64,000 bases of DNA from Xylocopilactobacillus apis (GCF_033095965.1 NZ_AP026801.1:620001-684000); one strand, 5' to 3'. Counted from the stretch's first letter, positions 36,353 through 45,346 are shown. Program-made: numbers and translations. The notes: a model not told the origin generated them from the sequence alone.

Positions 36353-36919
36353 ATGATTAATAAAAAGAAAGATACTAAGAAAAAAATTATTGAAGCGGCG
36401 ATTAATGAGCTTCGTGAACACAATTATCAAGATTTATCACTGAGAAAATTATCAAAGCAGGTTGGTTTGACGACGGGAGCTTTTTATAAGCATTTTAGTA
36501 GTCGGGATGAGTTGTTTGAAGAGGTTACTTTAGAAATATCAACAGAAATTTCTCAAGAGATTGAAGTTGATTTAATTGATTGTGAACCACAAACTGCAAT
36601 TTTAAAATATGCCGATAAACTTTTTAAGTTATTTGACGATGATCCTAATCTAATGAATTTTTTGTTTTTTAATCCAGTTGCTAGTCAAGTTCTGATTGCG
36701 AAAAAGCCAGTGTTTCCGCTGCTTGAATTAATTCAGCAATTGATAAGAAATTTGATCATTACAAAACATTTAAAAGTGAATGAAGAAGAACTATTTATTC
36801 AGTTGTGGTCTTTTATTCAAGGGTATATTACTTTAGTGGTTAATCACGTTACTCATTTTGACTCGCAATTTTTAAAACGAACCTTAAACCAATTATTGGA
36901 GGAACCAGAGAGTGAATAA
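36353..36919 (+). CDS. TetR-family transcriptional repressor
   Basis: The protein has 188 residues. The N-terminal helix-turn-helix (about 10-55) contains LRKLSKQVGLTTGAFYKHF followed by RDELFEEV, typical of TetR regulators. The C-terminal ligand domain is helical and unassigned; it resembles the TetR_C family seen in Firmicutes drug- or quinone-responsive repressors. The start follows AGAGGA. Its end overlaps the flavoprotein gene by 8 bp, so the two form an operon under the palindromic operator upstream. The natural inducer is likely a substrate of the flavoprotein, by inference. Confidence 0.88.
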   Translation: MINKKKDTKKKIIEAAINELREHNYQDLSLRKLSKQVGLTTGAFYKHFSSRDELFEEVTLEISTEISQEIEVDLIDCEPQTAILKYADKLFKLFDDDPNLMNFLFFNPVASQVLIAKKPVFPLLELIQQLIRNLIITKHLKVNEEELFIQLWSFIQGYITLVVNHVTHFDSQFLKRTLNQLLEEPESE

Positions 36920-37496
36920 TTATTTGATTATCTATTGCCATCCTTGGAATGGAAGTTTTAATCATTCTGTTTTGCAGCAAATTATCGCCAATTTAAAATC
37001 GCATCATCAGAAATTTGAATTGATCGATTTATATAAAGAACATTTTGATCCAGCATACGATGAGGAAGAGTTGAGACTTTTTCACGAAGGAAAAACTCAT
37101 GACCCATTAGTTACAAAGTATCTTAAAATGATGCAAAACGCAGATCAAGTAATTTTTGTCACACCAATTTGGTGGAATGGAATTCCCGGGATGCTTAAAG
37201 GTTTTATTGATAAGGTGATGAAAGAAGGTGAGGGGTTAAGCCATATTGTCACAAAAACTGGGATCAAAGGAGAATTAACCAACATCAAAAAGGCTTACGT
37301 TTTTACAAGTTCAACTTCTCCGACCCTATATTATAAATATTTGGCTGGGAATGGAATTAAGAAGATTTTTATTAATCAGACTCTTAAACAAATAGGCGTA
37401 AAAAAAGCGAGATGGATCAATTTTGGCAACATGACCCATTCAAAAAAAGAACAAAGAGAAAAATATTTGAATCGCATTTGGAAAATGAATCTGTAA
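36912..37496 (+). CDS. flavodoxin-fold NAD(P)H quinone reductase
   Basis: The protein has 194 residues and starts at GTG, overlapping the TetR gene. The sequence IIYCHPWNGSFNHSVL at the N-terminus is the phosphate-binding loop of the NQO1/MdaB/YwrO family, and VIFVTPIWWNGIPGMLKGFIDKV near 78 is the characteristic flavin-site motif. It probably reduces quinones, nitro- or azo-compounds with NAD(P)H. Its pairing with a TetR repressor and a strong operator suggests induction by such compounds. The exact substrate is unknown. Confidence 0.88.
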   Translation: MNNYLIIYCHPWNGSFNHSVLQQIIANLKSHHQKFELIDLYKEHFDPAYDEEELRLFHEGKTHDPLVTKYLKMMQNADQVIFVTPIWWNGIPGMLKGFIDKVMKEGEGLSHIVTKTGIKGELTNIKKAYVFTSSTSPTLYYKYLAGNGIKKIFINQTLKQIGVKKARWINFGNMTHSKKEQREKYLNRIWKMNL

Positions 37497-37540
37497 TTTA
37501 GGATGTTCTTTCTTTCGTTTTCAGGTAAAATTATTCATCG

Positions 37541-38701
37541 ATGGATAATAAAAAACACGAAATTTATATTACAGAAGATGGTTCAAAACTTAAGATTCCT
37601 CAGGATCGAAAATTTCAATTTAAAGCAGATGGCAAAACCTATCAGGTTAATTTAATTGAAAATGATCAAAATCAGCAGTCTGATTTGATTCACAAGTCAA
37701 TATGGCCGATTATCGTTGGGTCGTTAGTTTTTTTGCTGCTGGCTCTTTCAACTCAAAAAAGATATTTACCGATTTCTGGAGTTTATTCTTTATCAAGCTT
37801 CGTAATTGTAATTGGTGCGGTAAGTTCTTTAGTTTTATTAATGAATTATTTTATTCGAGGTAAATTCAAAGAAATACCGCGATTAAAAGATTTATCTTGG
37901 CGAAGTTTTCCGACGATTATCATTGCTTTTACCTGTATTACAATATTTTTCTTGATTGCCTTTTTCTGGCTTTTAAGTGTGGCTTTCAAAGGTGCAGAAT
38001 TTGATATTTATACTTCAACGATTCTGGCTTCAATGTTTTTGGCAATTAATAATTACAGCGTGAATTTTATGATTAATAATGTTTCGCCTTCGATGATTAC
38101 TAATTTACTAATTGTGGTGATTATTAGCGGGGTCATTTTTTCTATTATCATGAATCAAAATTCTCGTTGGTGGGAAGTAAATCTGAGCTTTTTGGGCTCG
38201 AAGGCTGCAAAAAATGCTTGGCAGTTTAACTTTACTTTAATTCTTTCAGCTTTGTTGATGGTGGCGCTGATTGACTATCTATTTGTTTCATTAGAGAAAA
38301 AGTTTCACAATAATTGGCGGCTTAACCTTTTAAGAATTACTTTAACGATGACGGCAATTTGTTTGGGAGGAGTGGGGCTTTTTCCGAACGTTCATGGAGA
38401 TATTTTACATGAGCTGCATGATGATTCAGCTTTGTTGATGGTTTGTTTAATATTTTTTCAAATTGTTGCTATTAAATGGTTGCTGCCGCAAGTTACAAAA
38501 ACATTTTTGGCAACTTCGTACATCATTGGAGGATTAATTCTTTTCGTAGGAATTTTATGGAAAATATTTCGGTACTTTTCACTTACTGCTTTTGAAATTT
38601 TTGCTTTTATTCTAGCATTTTCGTGGCTTTTATTATTAGTTCAGAACTTGGAATTTTTAAGCCGTAAAGAAGTGCCTTTATATGTTTTGAAGAAAAATTA
38701 A
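37541..38701 (+). CDS. hypothetical ten-helix membrane protein
   Basis: The protein has 386 residues and no recognised family. The first 45 residues are a soluble, beta-rich stretch (ITEDGSKLKIPQDRKFQFKADG). Ten hydrophobic segments follow from about 52 to 378, with short loops. No transporter signature is visible. The start ATG lacks a strong ribosome binding site. It is a single-gene unit followed by a hairpin terminator. Function unassigned. Confidence 0.7.
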   Translation: MDNKKHEIYITEDGSKLKIPQDRKFQFKADGKTYQVNLIENDQNQQSDLIHKSIWPIIVGSLVFLLLALSTQKRYLPISGVYSLSSFVIVIGAVSSLVLLMNYFIRGKFKEIPRLKDLSWRSFPTIIIAFTCITIFFLIAFFWLLSVAFKGAEFDIYTSTILASMFLAINNYSVNFMINNVSPSMITNLLIVVIISGVIFSIIMNQNSRWWEVNLSFLGSKAAKNAWQFNFTLILSALLMVALIDYLFVSLEKKFHNNWRLNLLRITLTMTAICLGGVGLFPNVHGDILHELHDDSALLMVCLIFFQIVAIKWLLPQVTKTFLATSYIIGGLILFVGILWKIFRYFSLTAFEIFAFILAFSWLLLLVQNLEFLSRKEVPLYVLKKN

Positions 38702-38711
38702 TCTAAAAAAA

Positions 38712-38770
38712 TTAACGCTGATGAAATTAAAATCTATTCTGGATTTTGATTTTCATCAGCGTTTTGTTTA
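38712..38770 (+). terminator. long hairpin terminator
   Basis: AACGCTGATGAAA (from 38713) pairs with TTTCATCAGCGTT ending near 38764; an inner AAAATC/GATTTT extends the stem. A T-rich tract follows. It ends the membrane-protein gene. Confidence 0.75.
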
Positions 38771-38820
38771 TTTAATTATATTGTTATATGCATCTTGTTT
38801 TTGATGTCAAAAATTTATTA

Positions 38821-38858
38821 AAAACCCCTTGAAAAATAACTTCAAGAGGCTTTTTTTA
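38821..38858. terminator. terminator at the pepF 3' end
   Basis: CCCCTTGAA pairs with TTCAAGAGG around AAATAAC, flanked by A5 on the left and T7 on the right, so it can act on both strands. On the minus strand it follows the pepF stop directly. Confidence 0.75.
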
Positions 38859-40655
38859 GATAAATTCTTCTGATAGTTTTATGTATTCATCAATATCTTG
38901 CTTAATTAAATCGGCTCCATCCTGCCAAAAATCTTCTTTAGTTAAATCTACGTTTAAGTGCTTTTTGGCTAATTCTTCGACATTCATATTAGCAGTATCG
39001 CGTAACAGTGAGATATATTGATCTTCAAAATTATCGCCCGATTTCTTAGCAAAAGCATAAATGCCCAAACTAAATAAATATCCAAAAGTATATGGGAAAT
39101 TGTAAAATGGAACGCCGTCAATGTAAAAGTGAAGTTTACTGGTCCAAAAATGAGGATGATATCCATTTTCGTCAAGCGCTCCTGCAAATGCCTCTTTTTG
39201 AGCGTTAATCATCATTTTATTGAGTTCAGCAGGAGTAATGATTCTTTTTTGTCTTTCGGTATAAAAGTCTTTTTCAAAAATAAAGCGGGCGTGAATGTTC
39301 ATAAACATTGCTACGGCATTGACCATTTTAGCATCTAAAAGAGTTAATTTTTCAGCATTAGATTTAGCACTTTCAACATTGGCATTATTAATAATTGTTT
39401 CGGCAAAAGTTGACGCAGTTTCGGCAACATTCATTGCATAGTTTTGCCGCCAGAGGGGGAGATCATACATCTGCATTGTATGAAAAGCATGACCTAATTC
39501 GTGACCAATAGTAGCAGCATCATTTACAGAACCCGTAAAAGTTAAGAAAATTCTTGCTTCTTTAGAAACGGGAAGCGGGGTTTCAAAACCGCCAGGCTGT
39601 TTGCCTGGTCGATCTTCAGCCTCAATCCATTGATGTTCAAAGGCATATTTTGCAACTTTTCCCATTTTTGGTGAAAATTTGGTGAAATTAGTAACAATAA
39701 TATCTGCTGCTTCTTCATAGGTTAACTGGCGGGATTTATAACCAGGCAGGTCAAGAGGTGCGGATTGGTCCTGCCATGAAATTTTGTCAGTTGGCAGTTT
39801 CAAAAGGCGAGCTTTTCGGTTAAGGAATTTCACCAACATTTCTTTGTTTTCTGAAACAACATGCCACATCGTATCTAAAGTTTTTCGACTCATTCGGTTA
39901 AGTTCAAGTGGATAATCAAGAAAGTCTTGATATTTGTGAGCTTGATATTCAGTTAAACGAGCGCCTGCTAAATGATTAAGTGTATCTCCCGACAAGTTTT
40001 CAGCACTGCCCCACATTTTTTCATAATTAGTCATCAAGTTCTTTCGAGCTGCGGGGTTAGCAATACTGTCAAGTAAATTCAGTGCTTGTCCTGCACTTAC
40101 TTCATGGTTTTGATCATTTTCATCTGTGTAAGAAGTTTTCAAACCAGAGGCAATCGTTTCATAATGACTGGACCAGGCATTTAAGGCATCCTGCTGCAGC
40201 TTTTGAATGAAGTATTCAGTTTGGGGATCTAATAAACGCTGCGCCTGTTTTCTTTGTTCCTTTAAGGTAAATTGAATTGATTCCATTTGAGGATTTTTTA
40301 AAAGTTCATTGAATTCATCATCACTTAATTCAGCAAGTTTACGGCCCCAACTTTGTTCCAATTGGATTAATTTTAAATATAAATCTTGAAATTGACCGTA
40401 TTTTACATTGACTCTTGAATCAGAATAAAATGCGGCCTGCCACATTCCAATAAATGAAGAAATTTCTCCTAAATTTGCTTCTGCATCTTGAAGTTTTTGA
40501 GCAATTTTAGGAAAATCTTTTAACTCTGTTTGATCAAAAGAATTGCTGATCTCGTCAATCATTTCATCACTTTTATGAAATGCTTCTTCGAGTTCTTTTG
40601 ATTCAATATCACCGCCAAATAAGTCTTTCAGGTTCCAAGTTTCTTTTAATGCCAT
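38856..40655 (-). CDS. pepF: oligoendopeptidase F
   Basis: This is an M3-family cytoplasmic zinc metallopeptidase that cuts oligopeptides of about 7-17 residues. The zinc motif HELGH lies in TIGHELGHAFHTMQ near 386, with the third ligand Glu in NVAETASTFAE about 25 residues on. The length of 599 residues is typical. The minus-strand start is preceded by AAAGGA. It is a single-gene unit. It supports use of imported peptides as nitrogen source. Confidence 0.95.
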   Translation of the reverse strand: MALKETWNLKDLFGGDIESKELEEAFHKSDEMIDEISNSFDQTELKDFPKIAQKLQDAEANLGEISSFIGMWQAAFYSDSRVNVKYGQFQDLYLKLIQLEQSWGRKLAELSDDEFNELLKNPQMESIQFTLKEQRKQAQRLLDPQTEYFIQKLQQDALNAWSSHYETIASGLKTSYTDENDQNHEVSAGQALNLLDSIANPAARKNLMTNYEKMWGSAENLSGDTLNHLAGARLTEYQAHKYQDFLDYPLELNRMSRKTLDTMWHVVSENKEMLVKFLNRKARLLKLPTDKISWQDQSAPLDLPGYKSRQLTYEEAADIIVTNFTKFSPKMGKVAKYAFEHQWIEAEDRPGKQPGGFETPLPVSKEARIFLTFTGSVNDAATIGHELGHAFHTMQMYDLPLWRQNYAMNVAETASTFAETIINNANVESAKSNAEKLTLLDAKMVNAVAMFMNIHARFIFEKDFYTERQKRIITPAELNKMMINAQKEAFAGALDENGYHPHFWTSKLHFYIDGVPFYNFPYTFGYLFSLGIYAFAKKSGDNFEDQYISLLRDTANMNVEELAKKHLNVDLTKEDFWQDGADLIKQDIDEYIKLSEEFI

Positions 40656-40749
40656 AAATTATGGTCCTTTCTCTCTCATGTTTATGAATAATAATACATG
40701 CTTTAATCAAAATAGTGAAGTAGCAGCAAATGATAAAATATATAGTAAT

Positions 40750-40779
40750 TTAACAATGATAGCGCTTAACGAGTATAAT
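40750..40779 (+). promoter_or_regulatory. promoter of the oleate hydratase gene
   Basis: TTAACA (40750-40755), an 18-bp spacer and TATAAT (40774-40779). The spacer holds TGATAGCGCTTAAC, which is similar to a catabolite-response element with about two mismatches; CcpA control is only a possibility. Confidence 0.6.
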
Positions 40780-40817
40780 TGAGTATGAAAGATAATTATA
40801 GATAGGAGCACAAAACT

Positions 40818-42494
40818 ATGGTACGCAAAGCTTATATGATAGGAACTGGAATTGGTAATTTAGCTGCTGGTATTTATTTGATTAGAGATGGCTATTGGGA
40901 CGGTTCGCAGATTACGATGTATGGAATTAATAAACATGGGGCTAACGATGGAGCGCCTTATGAGAAATATCAAAATGAATATGAAGTGCCGCATGTCGGA
41001 AATACTAAAGGTTTCTTAGCCGAAGGCGGGCGCATGCTTAATGAAGAAACATATGAAAATTTATGGGATGTACTAAGAAGCGTTCCATCGCTTGATAATC
41101 CCGGTCAATCCGTAACGGATGATATTCTTAACTTTGATCATGCCCATCCAACTCATGATGTCGGACGTTTAATGGATAAAAAGAATGGAATCCGAAATAA
41201 AGATAATGCTGACAACTATTATCATATGCAGTTTGATAATAAAGACCGGATGCTTTTAAGCCGCTTAATGCTTTTGCCGGAAAAAAAGGAAGAACTCCTT
41301 AATGATATTAGTATAGAAGATTGGTTTAGAGACAGTCCTCACTTTTTTACAACTAATTTTTGGTACATGTGGGAAACTACTTTTGCTTTTAAGAAAGAAA
41401 GCAGTGCAATGGAGCTTAGGCGCTACATGAACCGGATGATTGTTGAGTTTAGTCGAATTAACACATTAGAAGGCGTTACCAGAACACCGTATAATCAATA
41501 CGAATCAATTATTGTGCCGATGCGTAAATATCTTAAGGACCATGGCGTTAATTTTGTTAATAATATGTTGGTTAAAGAATTTGAATTTGCTGACACTCCA
41601 CTGAGAGATGACATTATTGTAACTGGTCTTAAAATGGAGAATGTTGAAACTAAAGAAGCAAGTGAAGTTAAAATTGCTGAAGATGACCTTGTTTTTGATA
41701 CGAACGGAGCCATTACTGACGATGCAACTTTGGGTGATCTGGATACACCAGTGACTGAAAACCATGACTATCCTGTCAGTGCCAAACTTTGGAAGCAAGC
41801 AACTGAACACTTTTATAGTTTAGGGCACCCGGATAAATTTTTTAATGATCGAGCTCAATCAGAATGGTTAAGTTTCACAATTACGACCAAAGATCATTAC
41901 TTGTTTAATCAGATTGCAAGAATCACCCAGCAGCAACCGGGTAATGCCTTAAATACGTGGATTGACAGCACTGGTTTGCTTTCAATTGTCGTTCACCACC
42001 AACCTCATTTCCATGCTCAAAAACCTGAAGAGGGTGTTCTTTGGGGCTACTTCATGTTTCCACGTAAATTAGGTGATTACGTATTAAAACCAATTATTAA
42101 AATGACAGGGCGTGAAATTGTTGAAGAGTTGATTGGTCATCTAGCTGAAGTAGATCCAGCACAAGATAATATTAGAAATCATAAAGATCGGATTATGGAC
42201 AGTGTGATTAATTCAATACCAGTTTATATGCCTTATGCCAGTGCATTATTTAATCAGCGGGCAAAGGGGGACAGACCAGATGTAGTACCAGCTCATTCGC
42301 ACAACTTAGCTTTTATCAGTCAGTTTGTAGAAATGCCATTTGACATGGTATTTACTGAACAATTTTCTGTTAGAGCTGCTCAAATTGCAGTATATAAACT
42401 TCTGGGAATTCCTGATTCTGAATTAACAAAAGTCCATCATTACGAAAAAGATCCACGTGTTTTATTAAGAGCCGCTAAAACAATGATTAGATAA
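40818..42494 (+). CDS. oleate hydratase (fatty acid double-bond hydratase)
   Basis: This FAD-dependent enzyme adds water to the double bond of unsaturated fatty acids, making 10-hydroxystearate from oleate; it was formerly called myosin-cross-reactive antigen. The N-terminal dinucleotide motif is MIGTGIGNLAAGIYLIRDG (residues 7-25), followed by the family markers EGGRMLNEETYENLWDV near 73 and NTWIDSTGL/WGYFMFPRKLGDYV in the C-terminal half. The length of 558 residues is typical. The start follows ATAGGAG. The enzyme is thought to detoxify free unsaturated fatty acids. It is a single-gene unit with its own promoter. Confidence 0.94.
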   Translation: MVRKAYMIGTGIGNLAAGIYLIRDGYWDGSQITMYGINKHGANDGAPYEKYQNEYEVPHVGNTKGFLAEGGRMLNEETYENLWDVLRSVPSLDNPGQSVTDDILNFDHAHPTHDVGRLMDKKNGIRNKDNADNYYHMQFDNKDRMLLSRLMLLPEKKEELLNDISIEDWFRDSPHFFTTNFWYMWETTFAFKKESSAMELRRYMNRMIVEFSRINTLEGVTRTPYNQYESIIVPMRKYLKDHGVNFVNNMLVKEFEFADTPLRDDIIVTGLKMENVETKEASEVKIAEDDLVFDTNGAITDDATLGDLDTPVTENHDYPVSAKLWKQATEHFYSLGHPDKFFNDRAQSEWLSFTITTKDHYLFNQIARITQQQPGNALNTWIDSTGLLSIVVHHQPHFHAQKPEEGVLWGYFMFPRKLGDYVLKPIIKMTGREIVEELIGHLAEVDPAQDNIRNHKDRIMDSVINSIPVYMPYASALFNQRAKGDRPDVVPAHSHNLAFISQFVEMPFDMVFTEQFSVRAAQIAVYKLLGIPDSELTKVHHYEKDPRVLLRAAKTMIR

Positions 42495-42505
42495 TCGGCT
42501 TTGTT

Positions 42506-42534
42506 TTGCTTACAACAAGAAAATGTGATAAAAT
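42506..42534 (+). promoter_or_regulatory. rplU: promoter of rplU-rpmA
   Basis: TTGCTT (42506-42511), a 17-bp spacer and TAAAAT (42529-42534), directly ahead of the L21 leader. Confidence 0.7.
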
Positions 42535-42540
42535 TTATCA

Positions 42541-42616
42541 GTTGTATGTATACAACCGCACTGATCTGGAATTAATGAAATAACCAGTAAGGCGAGTCTA
42601 ATATAGGAGTGAAGTT
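42541..42616 (+). promoter_or_regulatory. ribosomal protein L21 leader RNA
   Basis: The leader has a first hairpin GTTGTAT/ATACAAC, then the hallmark CCGCACTGATCTGG and CCAGTAAGGCGAGTC and ends in the TATAGGAG ribosome binding site. This matches the L21 leader family of Firmicutes, in which L21 is thought to repress its own operon. Confidence 0.85.
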
Positions 42617-42618
42617 AA

Positions 42619-42933
42619 ATGTACGCAGTTTTTGCAAATGGCGGAAAACAGTATAAAGCCCAAGTGGGAGATACTCTTTTCCTCGAAAAAATTGATCAGG
42701 ATGTTGACAGCGAAGTTACCTTCGATCAGGTTCTTTTAGTTTCTGACGATAATAACAAGATTACTGTTGGCAATCCAACAGTTGCTGGTGCTACGATTAA
42801 AGCAAAAATCGAAAAGCAAGGCAAAGAAAAGAAAGTCGTTACTTTCAAATACAAGGCAAAGAAACACTATCATACAAAACAAGGACATCGTCAGCCTTAT
42901 ACACGTGTTTCAATCGAATCTATCAACGTTTAA
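42619..42933 (+). CDS. rplU: 50S ribosomal protein L21
   Basis: The 104-residue protein has the L21 beginning MYAVFANGGKQYKAQVGDTL and the conserved KYKAKKHYHTKQGHRQPYTR near the C-terminus. It is preceded by the L21 leader. In most Firmicutes a prp (ysxB) protease gene separates rplU from rpmA; here only 13 bp separate them. Confidence 0.97.
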   Translation: MYAVFANGGKQYKAQVGDTLFLEKIDQDVDSEVTFDQVLLVSDDNNKITVGNPTVAGATIKAKIEKQGKEKKVVTFKYKAKKHYHTKQGHRQPYTRVSIESINV

Positions 42934-42946
42934 GAGGTAAATAAAA

Positions 42947-43243
42947 ATGTTAATGAATTTTCATATTAATAATGTTGGATTAACTAAAATGGCTCACCAT
43001 AAAGGTGGCGGATCGTCATCAAATGGTCGTAATTCTGCTGGTCGTCGTCTAGGTGCAAAACGCTCTGATGGTCAATTTGTTCATACAGGAACAATTATTT
43101 ATCGTCAACGCGGTACACATATTCATCCAGGAACGAATGTTGGCAAAGGCGGAGATGATACTTTATTTGCCTTAGCTGATGGCTATGTTAAGTATGAACG
43201 AATGGGTAAATTCAAGAAACAAGTTTCTGTTAATCCCGAATAG
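42947..43243 (+). CDS. rpmA: 50S ribosomal protein L27 with atypical N-terminal extension
   Basis: The core from [20 protein letters not shown] is a complete L27, an essential protein at the peptidyl-transferase centre. The frame starts 14 codons earlier at ATG 42947 (AAGAGG upstream). In lactobacilli L27 usually begins with a leader like MLMNLQFFS, cut by the Prp protease just before HHKGGG. Here the leader reads [14 protein letters not shown] and has lost the cleavage motif, and a new ATG at 42989 sits right where mature L27 would begin. Either start may be used; 42989 gives an 84-residue product like E. coli L27. No prp gene lies in the operon. Confidence 0.93.
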   Translation: MLMNFHINNVGLTKMAHHKGGGSSSNGRNSAGRRLGAKRSDGQFVHTGTIIYRQRGTHIHPGTNVGKGGDDTLFALADGYVKYERMGKFKKQVSVNPE

Positions 43244-43255
43244 TTATTTTATTAA

Positions 43256-43291
43256 AGCAGACACATGTTTTTCATGAATGTTTGCTTTTTT
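43256..43291 (+). terminator. terminator of rplU-rpmA
   Basis: AAGCAGACA (43256-43264) pairs with TGTTTGCTT, with a CATG/CATG inner repeat, and T6 follows. It overlaps an upstream in-frame ATG (43278) of the next gene, supporting the later start there. Confidence 0.75.
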
Positions 43292-43304
43292 GTTTGGAAG
43301 ACTT

Positions 43305-44378
43305 ATGGAACATAAAAAGTTAAAAAAGTTTCAAAATTGGTTAAGTGAAAAAGGAATTGAAGGGGCACTTCTTTTAAATCCCGTGAATGTTTCTTATTTT
43401 ACTGGATTTTCTGGCGATGAATCTTACCTTTTTGTAACTCCAAAAGAAGAAATTTTTATTACCGATTCGCGATTTGTCAGCCAAGCAAAAGTTGAATTAA
43501 ACGGTTTTAAAATTCAACAAAACCAAAAAGGCTTGGATGGAGTTTTAAATTTAATTCATGAGAATTTTTCTTTAGATGATATCGGAGTAGAGCTAACTTG
43601 TGTGTCTGCAGCGGATTATTTAACGATAAAGAAGAAAATTCAACGTCCAATAATTGACGTTTCTGAAGAAATTGATGAATTACGACAAGTTAAAGATGAA
43701 TTAGAAATCGAAAAGATTAAAAAGGCTTGTGAAATCGCAGATCAATCATTTGCGATGATTTTAAAAGAAATCAAGGCTGGCATGACTGAGTTAGAAGTTG
43801 CAGCTCGGTTAGAAAGCCATTTTAAAGAACTCGGATCTACTGGACCATCTTTTGAAACAATTGTGGCTGCTGGAATTCGTTCTTCGATGCCACATGGAGC
43901 TGCTTCTAGTAATAGAATAAAAGAAGGAGACCTCGTGACTTTGGATTTTGGTTGTTACTACGAGGGATATACTTCTGATATTACTAGAACAATTGGAGTT
44001 GGTTCGGTAAGTGAAGGTCAGCGTCAAATCTACAATATTGTATTAAAAGCGAACAAAGAAACGATTGCCATTCTTCGCCAGGGAGTAACTGGCGCTGAAA
44101 TGCACGAAAAAGCTCATAGTATTATTGATTCAGCGGGATACAAAGAAAATTTTGGTCATGGTACAGGGCACGGAATTGGTCGAAGTATTCATGAAGGCCC
44201 GGGGGCTTGGGGCAAATATCAAGCAGAGCCTGTCGTTAGTGGTAACATAATAACAATTGAACCTGGCATTTATTTACCAGATCGATTTGGTGTTCGAATT
44301 GAAGATGATGTATTGATCACAGATCAAGGATATGAAGTATTAACAAATTCACCGAAAGATGAATTAATAATTATTTAA
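43305..44378 (+). CDS. pepP: M24-family Xaa-Pro aminopeptidase
   Basis: This is a metallopeptidase of the aminopeptidase P type that releases N-terminal residues ahead of proline. The start is ATG 43305, after GGAAG; an upstream ATG lies in the rpmA terminator. A creatinase-like N-domain (with GFSGDESYLFVTP) is followed by the pita-bread domain with metal ligands in VTLDFGCYYEGYTSDITRT, FGHGTGHGIGRSIHEGP, TIEPGIYLPDRFG and VRIEDDVLIT. The length is 357 residues. efp follows after 12 bp, the same pairing as yqhT-efp in Bacillus. An Xaa-Pro dipeptidase specificity cannot be excluded. Confidence 0.88.
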   Translation: MEHKKLKKFQNWLSEKGIEGALLLNPVNVSYFTGFSGDESYLFVTPKEEIFITDSRFVSQAKVELNGFKIQQNQKGLDGVLNLIHENFSLDDIGVELTCVSAADYLTIKKKIQRPIIDVSEEIDELRQVKDELEIEKIKKACEIADQSFAMILKEIKAGMTELEVAARLESHFKELGSTGPSFETIVAAGIRSSMPHGAASSNRIKEGDLVTLDFGCYYEGYTSDITRTIGVGSVSEGQRQIYNIVLKANKETIAILRQGVTGAEMHEKAHSIIDSAGYKENFGHGTGHGIGRSIHEGPGAWGKYQAEPVVSGNIITIEPGIYLPDRFGVRIEDDVLITDQGYEVLTNSPKDELIII

Positions 44379-44390
44379 TGGAGAAAATTA

Positions 44391-44948
44391 ATGATATCAG
44401 TAAATGATTTTAAAAATGGTTTAACAATTGGTACAGGAAAAGATATTTGGCAGGTAGTTGAATTTCAACATGTGAAACCGGGCAAAGGCGGAGCGTTTGT
44501 TCGTTCAACTTTACGTAATTTAAGAACCGGTGCTGTGCAGGATAAAACTTTTAGAGCAACGGAAAAAGTTGAAAAAATTGACGTAAATACTAGAGAAATG
44601 CAGTATCTATTCAATGATGGCGGCACTTATACTTTTATGGATACTGAATCTTATGAACAAGTTGAAATTCCTAATGAAGTTGTTGGTGATCAGACTAAAT
44701 ATTTAAAAGAAAATATGTTAGTTAGCATTTCTACTTATAATGGTGAAACTTTAGGAATTGAATTACCTAATAAAGTTGATTTAACAGTTGCAGAAACTGA
44801 ACCAACAATTAAAGGTAATACAGCATCTGGCGGATCAAAACCGGCAACAATGGAAACAGGATTAGTTGTACAAGTACCATTTTTCATTAATGAAGGAGAT
44901 GTTCTTACAATTAATACAACTGATGGTTCATACATTTCAAGGGCTTAA
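44391..44948 (+). CDS. efp: translation elongation factor P
   Basis: EF-P rescues ribosomes stalled at polyproline. The 185-residue protein has three OB-like domains. The loop [17 protein letters not shown] (near 25-40) carries the lysine that is modified in many bacteria, and the C-terminus has [21 protein letters not shown]. It lies in a run of genes, pepP-efp-yqhY-nusB, and its stop overlaps the next start. Confidence 0.96.
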   Translation: MISVNDFKNGLTIGTGKDIWQVVEFQHVKPGKGGAFVRSTLRNLRTGAVQDKTFRATEKVEKIDVNTREMQYLFNDGGTYTFMDTESYEQVEIPNEVVGDQTKYLKENMLVSISTYNGETLGIELPNKVDLTVAETEPTIKGNTASGGSKPATMETGLVVQVPFFINEGDVLTINTTDGSYISRA

Positions 44949-45346
44949 TGATGGCAAATTTACGGAGTGGATTAAAGCTAAATAGCAGCTTAACTGTAAC
45001 TGGCAAGGTTTCAATTTCTCAAAAGGCGTTAGAAAAGATTTTAGAACTAACAGCTGGTAATGTTGAGGATGTTAATGAAATGTCTAATGCTTTCCAGAAT
45101 ATTTTTGGCACTAAATTTCCAGAAGTTCGATTAGTGCATTCGGCAGCGATCAAGCTGGTTAATGATGAATTAGTTGCTGATATTTATATTAATGTTAATT
45201 ATGGTGTTAATGTAATTCAAACTTCTTATAAAGTTCAGTCTGAAGTGATTAATCAGTTTAAAGAAATGCTTGACCTTGATCTTTCAAAAGTTAATGTTCA
45301 TGTGCTTGATCTAATTGATGAAAACATTAGTGATGAAAAGGCATGA
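44948..45346 (+). CDS. yqhY: Asp23/Gls24 family protein, YqhY type
   Basis: The 132-residue protein starts within the efp stop (TAATG); an ATG one codon later could also serve. It has the Gls24 pattern VSISQKALEKILELTAGNVEDV and ADIYINVNYGVNVIQTSYKV. The C-terminal amphipathic tail is short. The efp-yqhY-nusB order is standard in Firmicutes. In Bacillus, loss of yqhY disturbs fatty-acid synthesis control; the molecular role remains unclear. Confidence 0.88.
   Translation: MMANLRSGLKLNSSLTVTGKVSISQKALEKILELTAGNVEDVNEMSNAFQNIFGTKFPEVRLVHSAAIKLVNDELVADIYINVNYGVNVIQTSYKVQSEVINQFKEMLDLDLSKVNVHVLDLIDENISDEKA

Noticed and set aside
43278-43304. Earlier start for the Xaa-Pro aminopeptidase
   Set aside because: It lies inside the rpmA terminator hairpin; the ATG at 43305 has GGAAG at proper distance.
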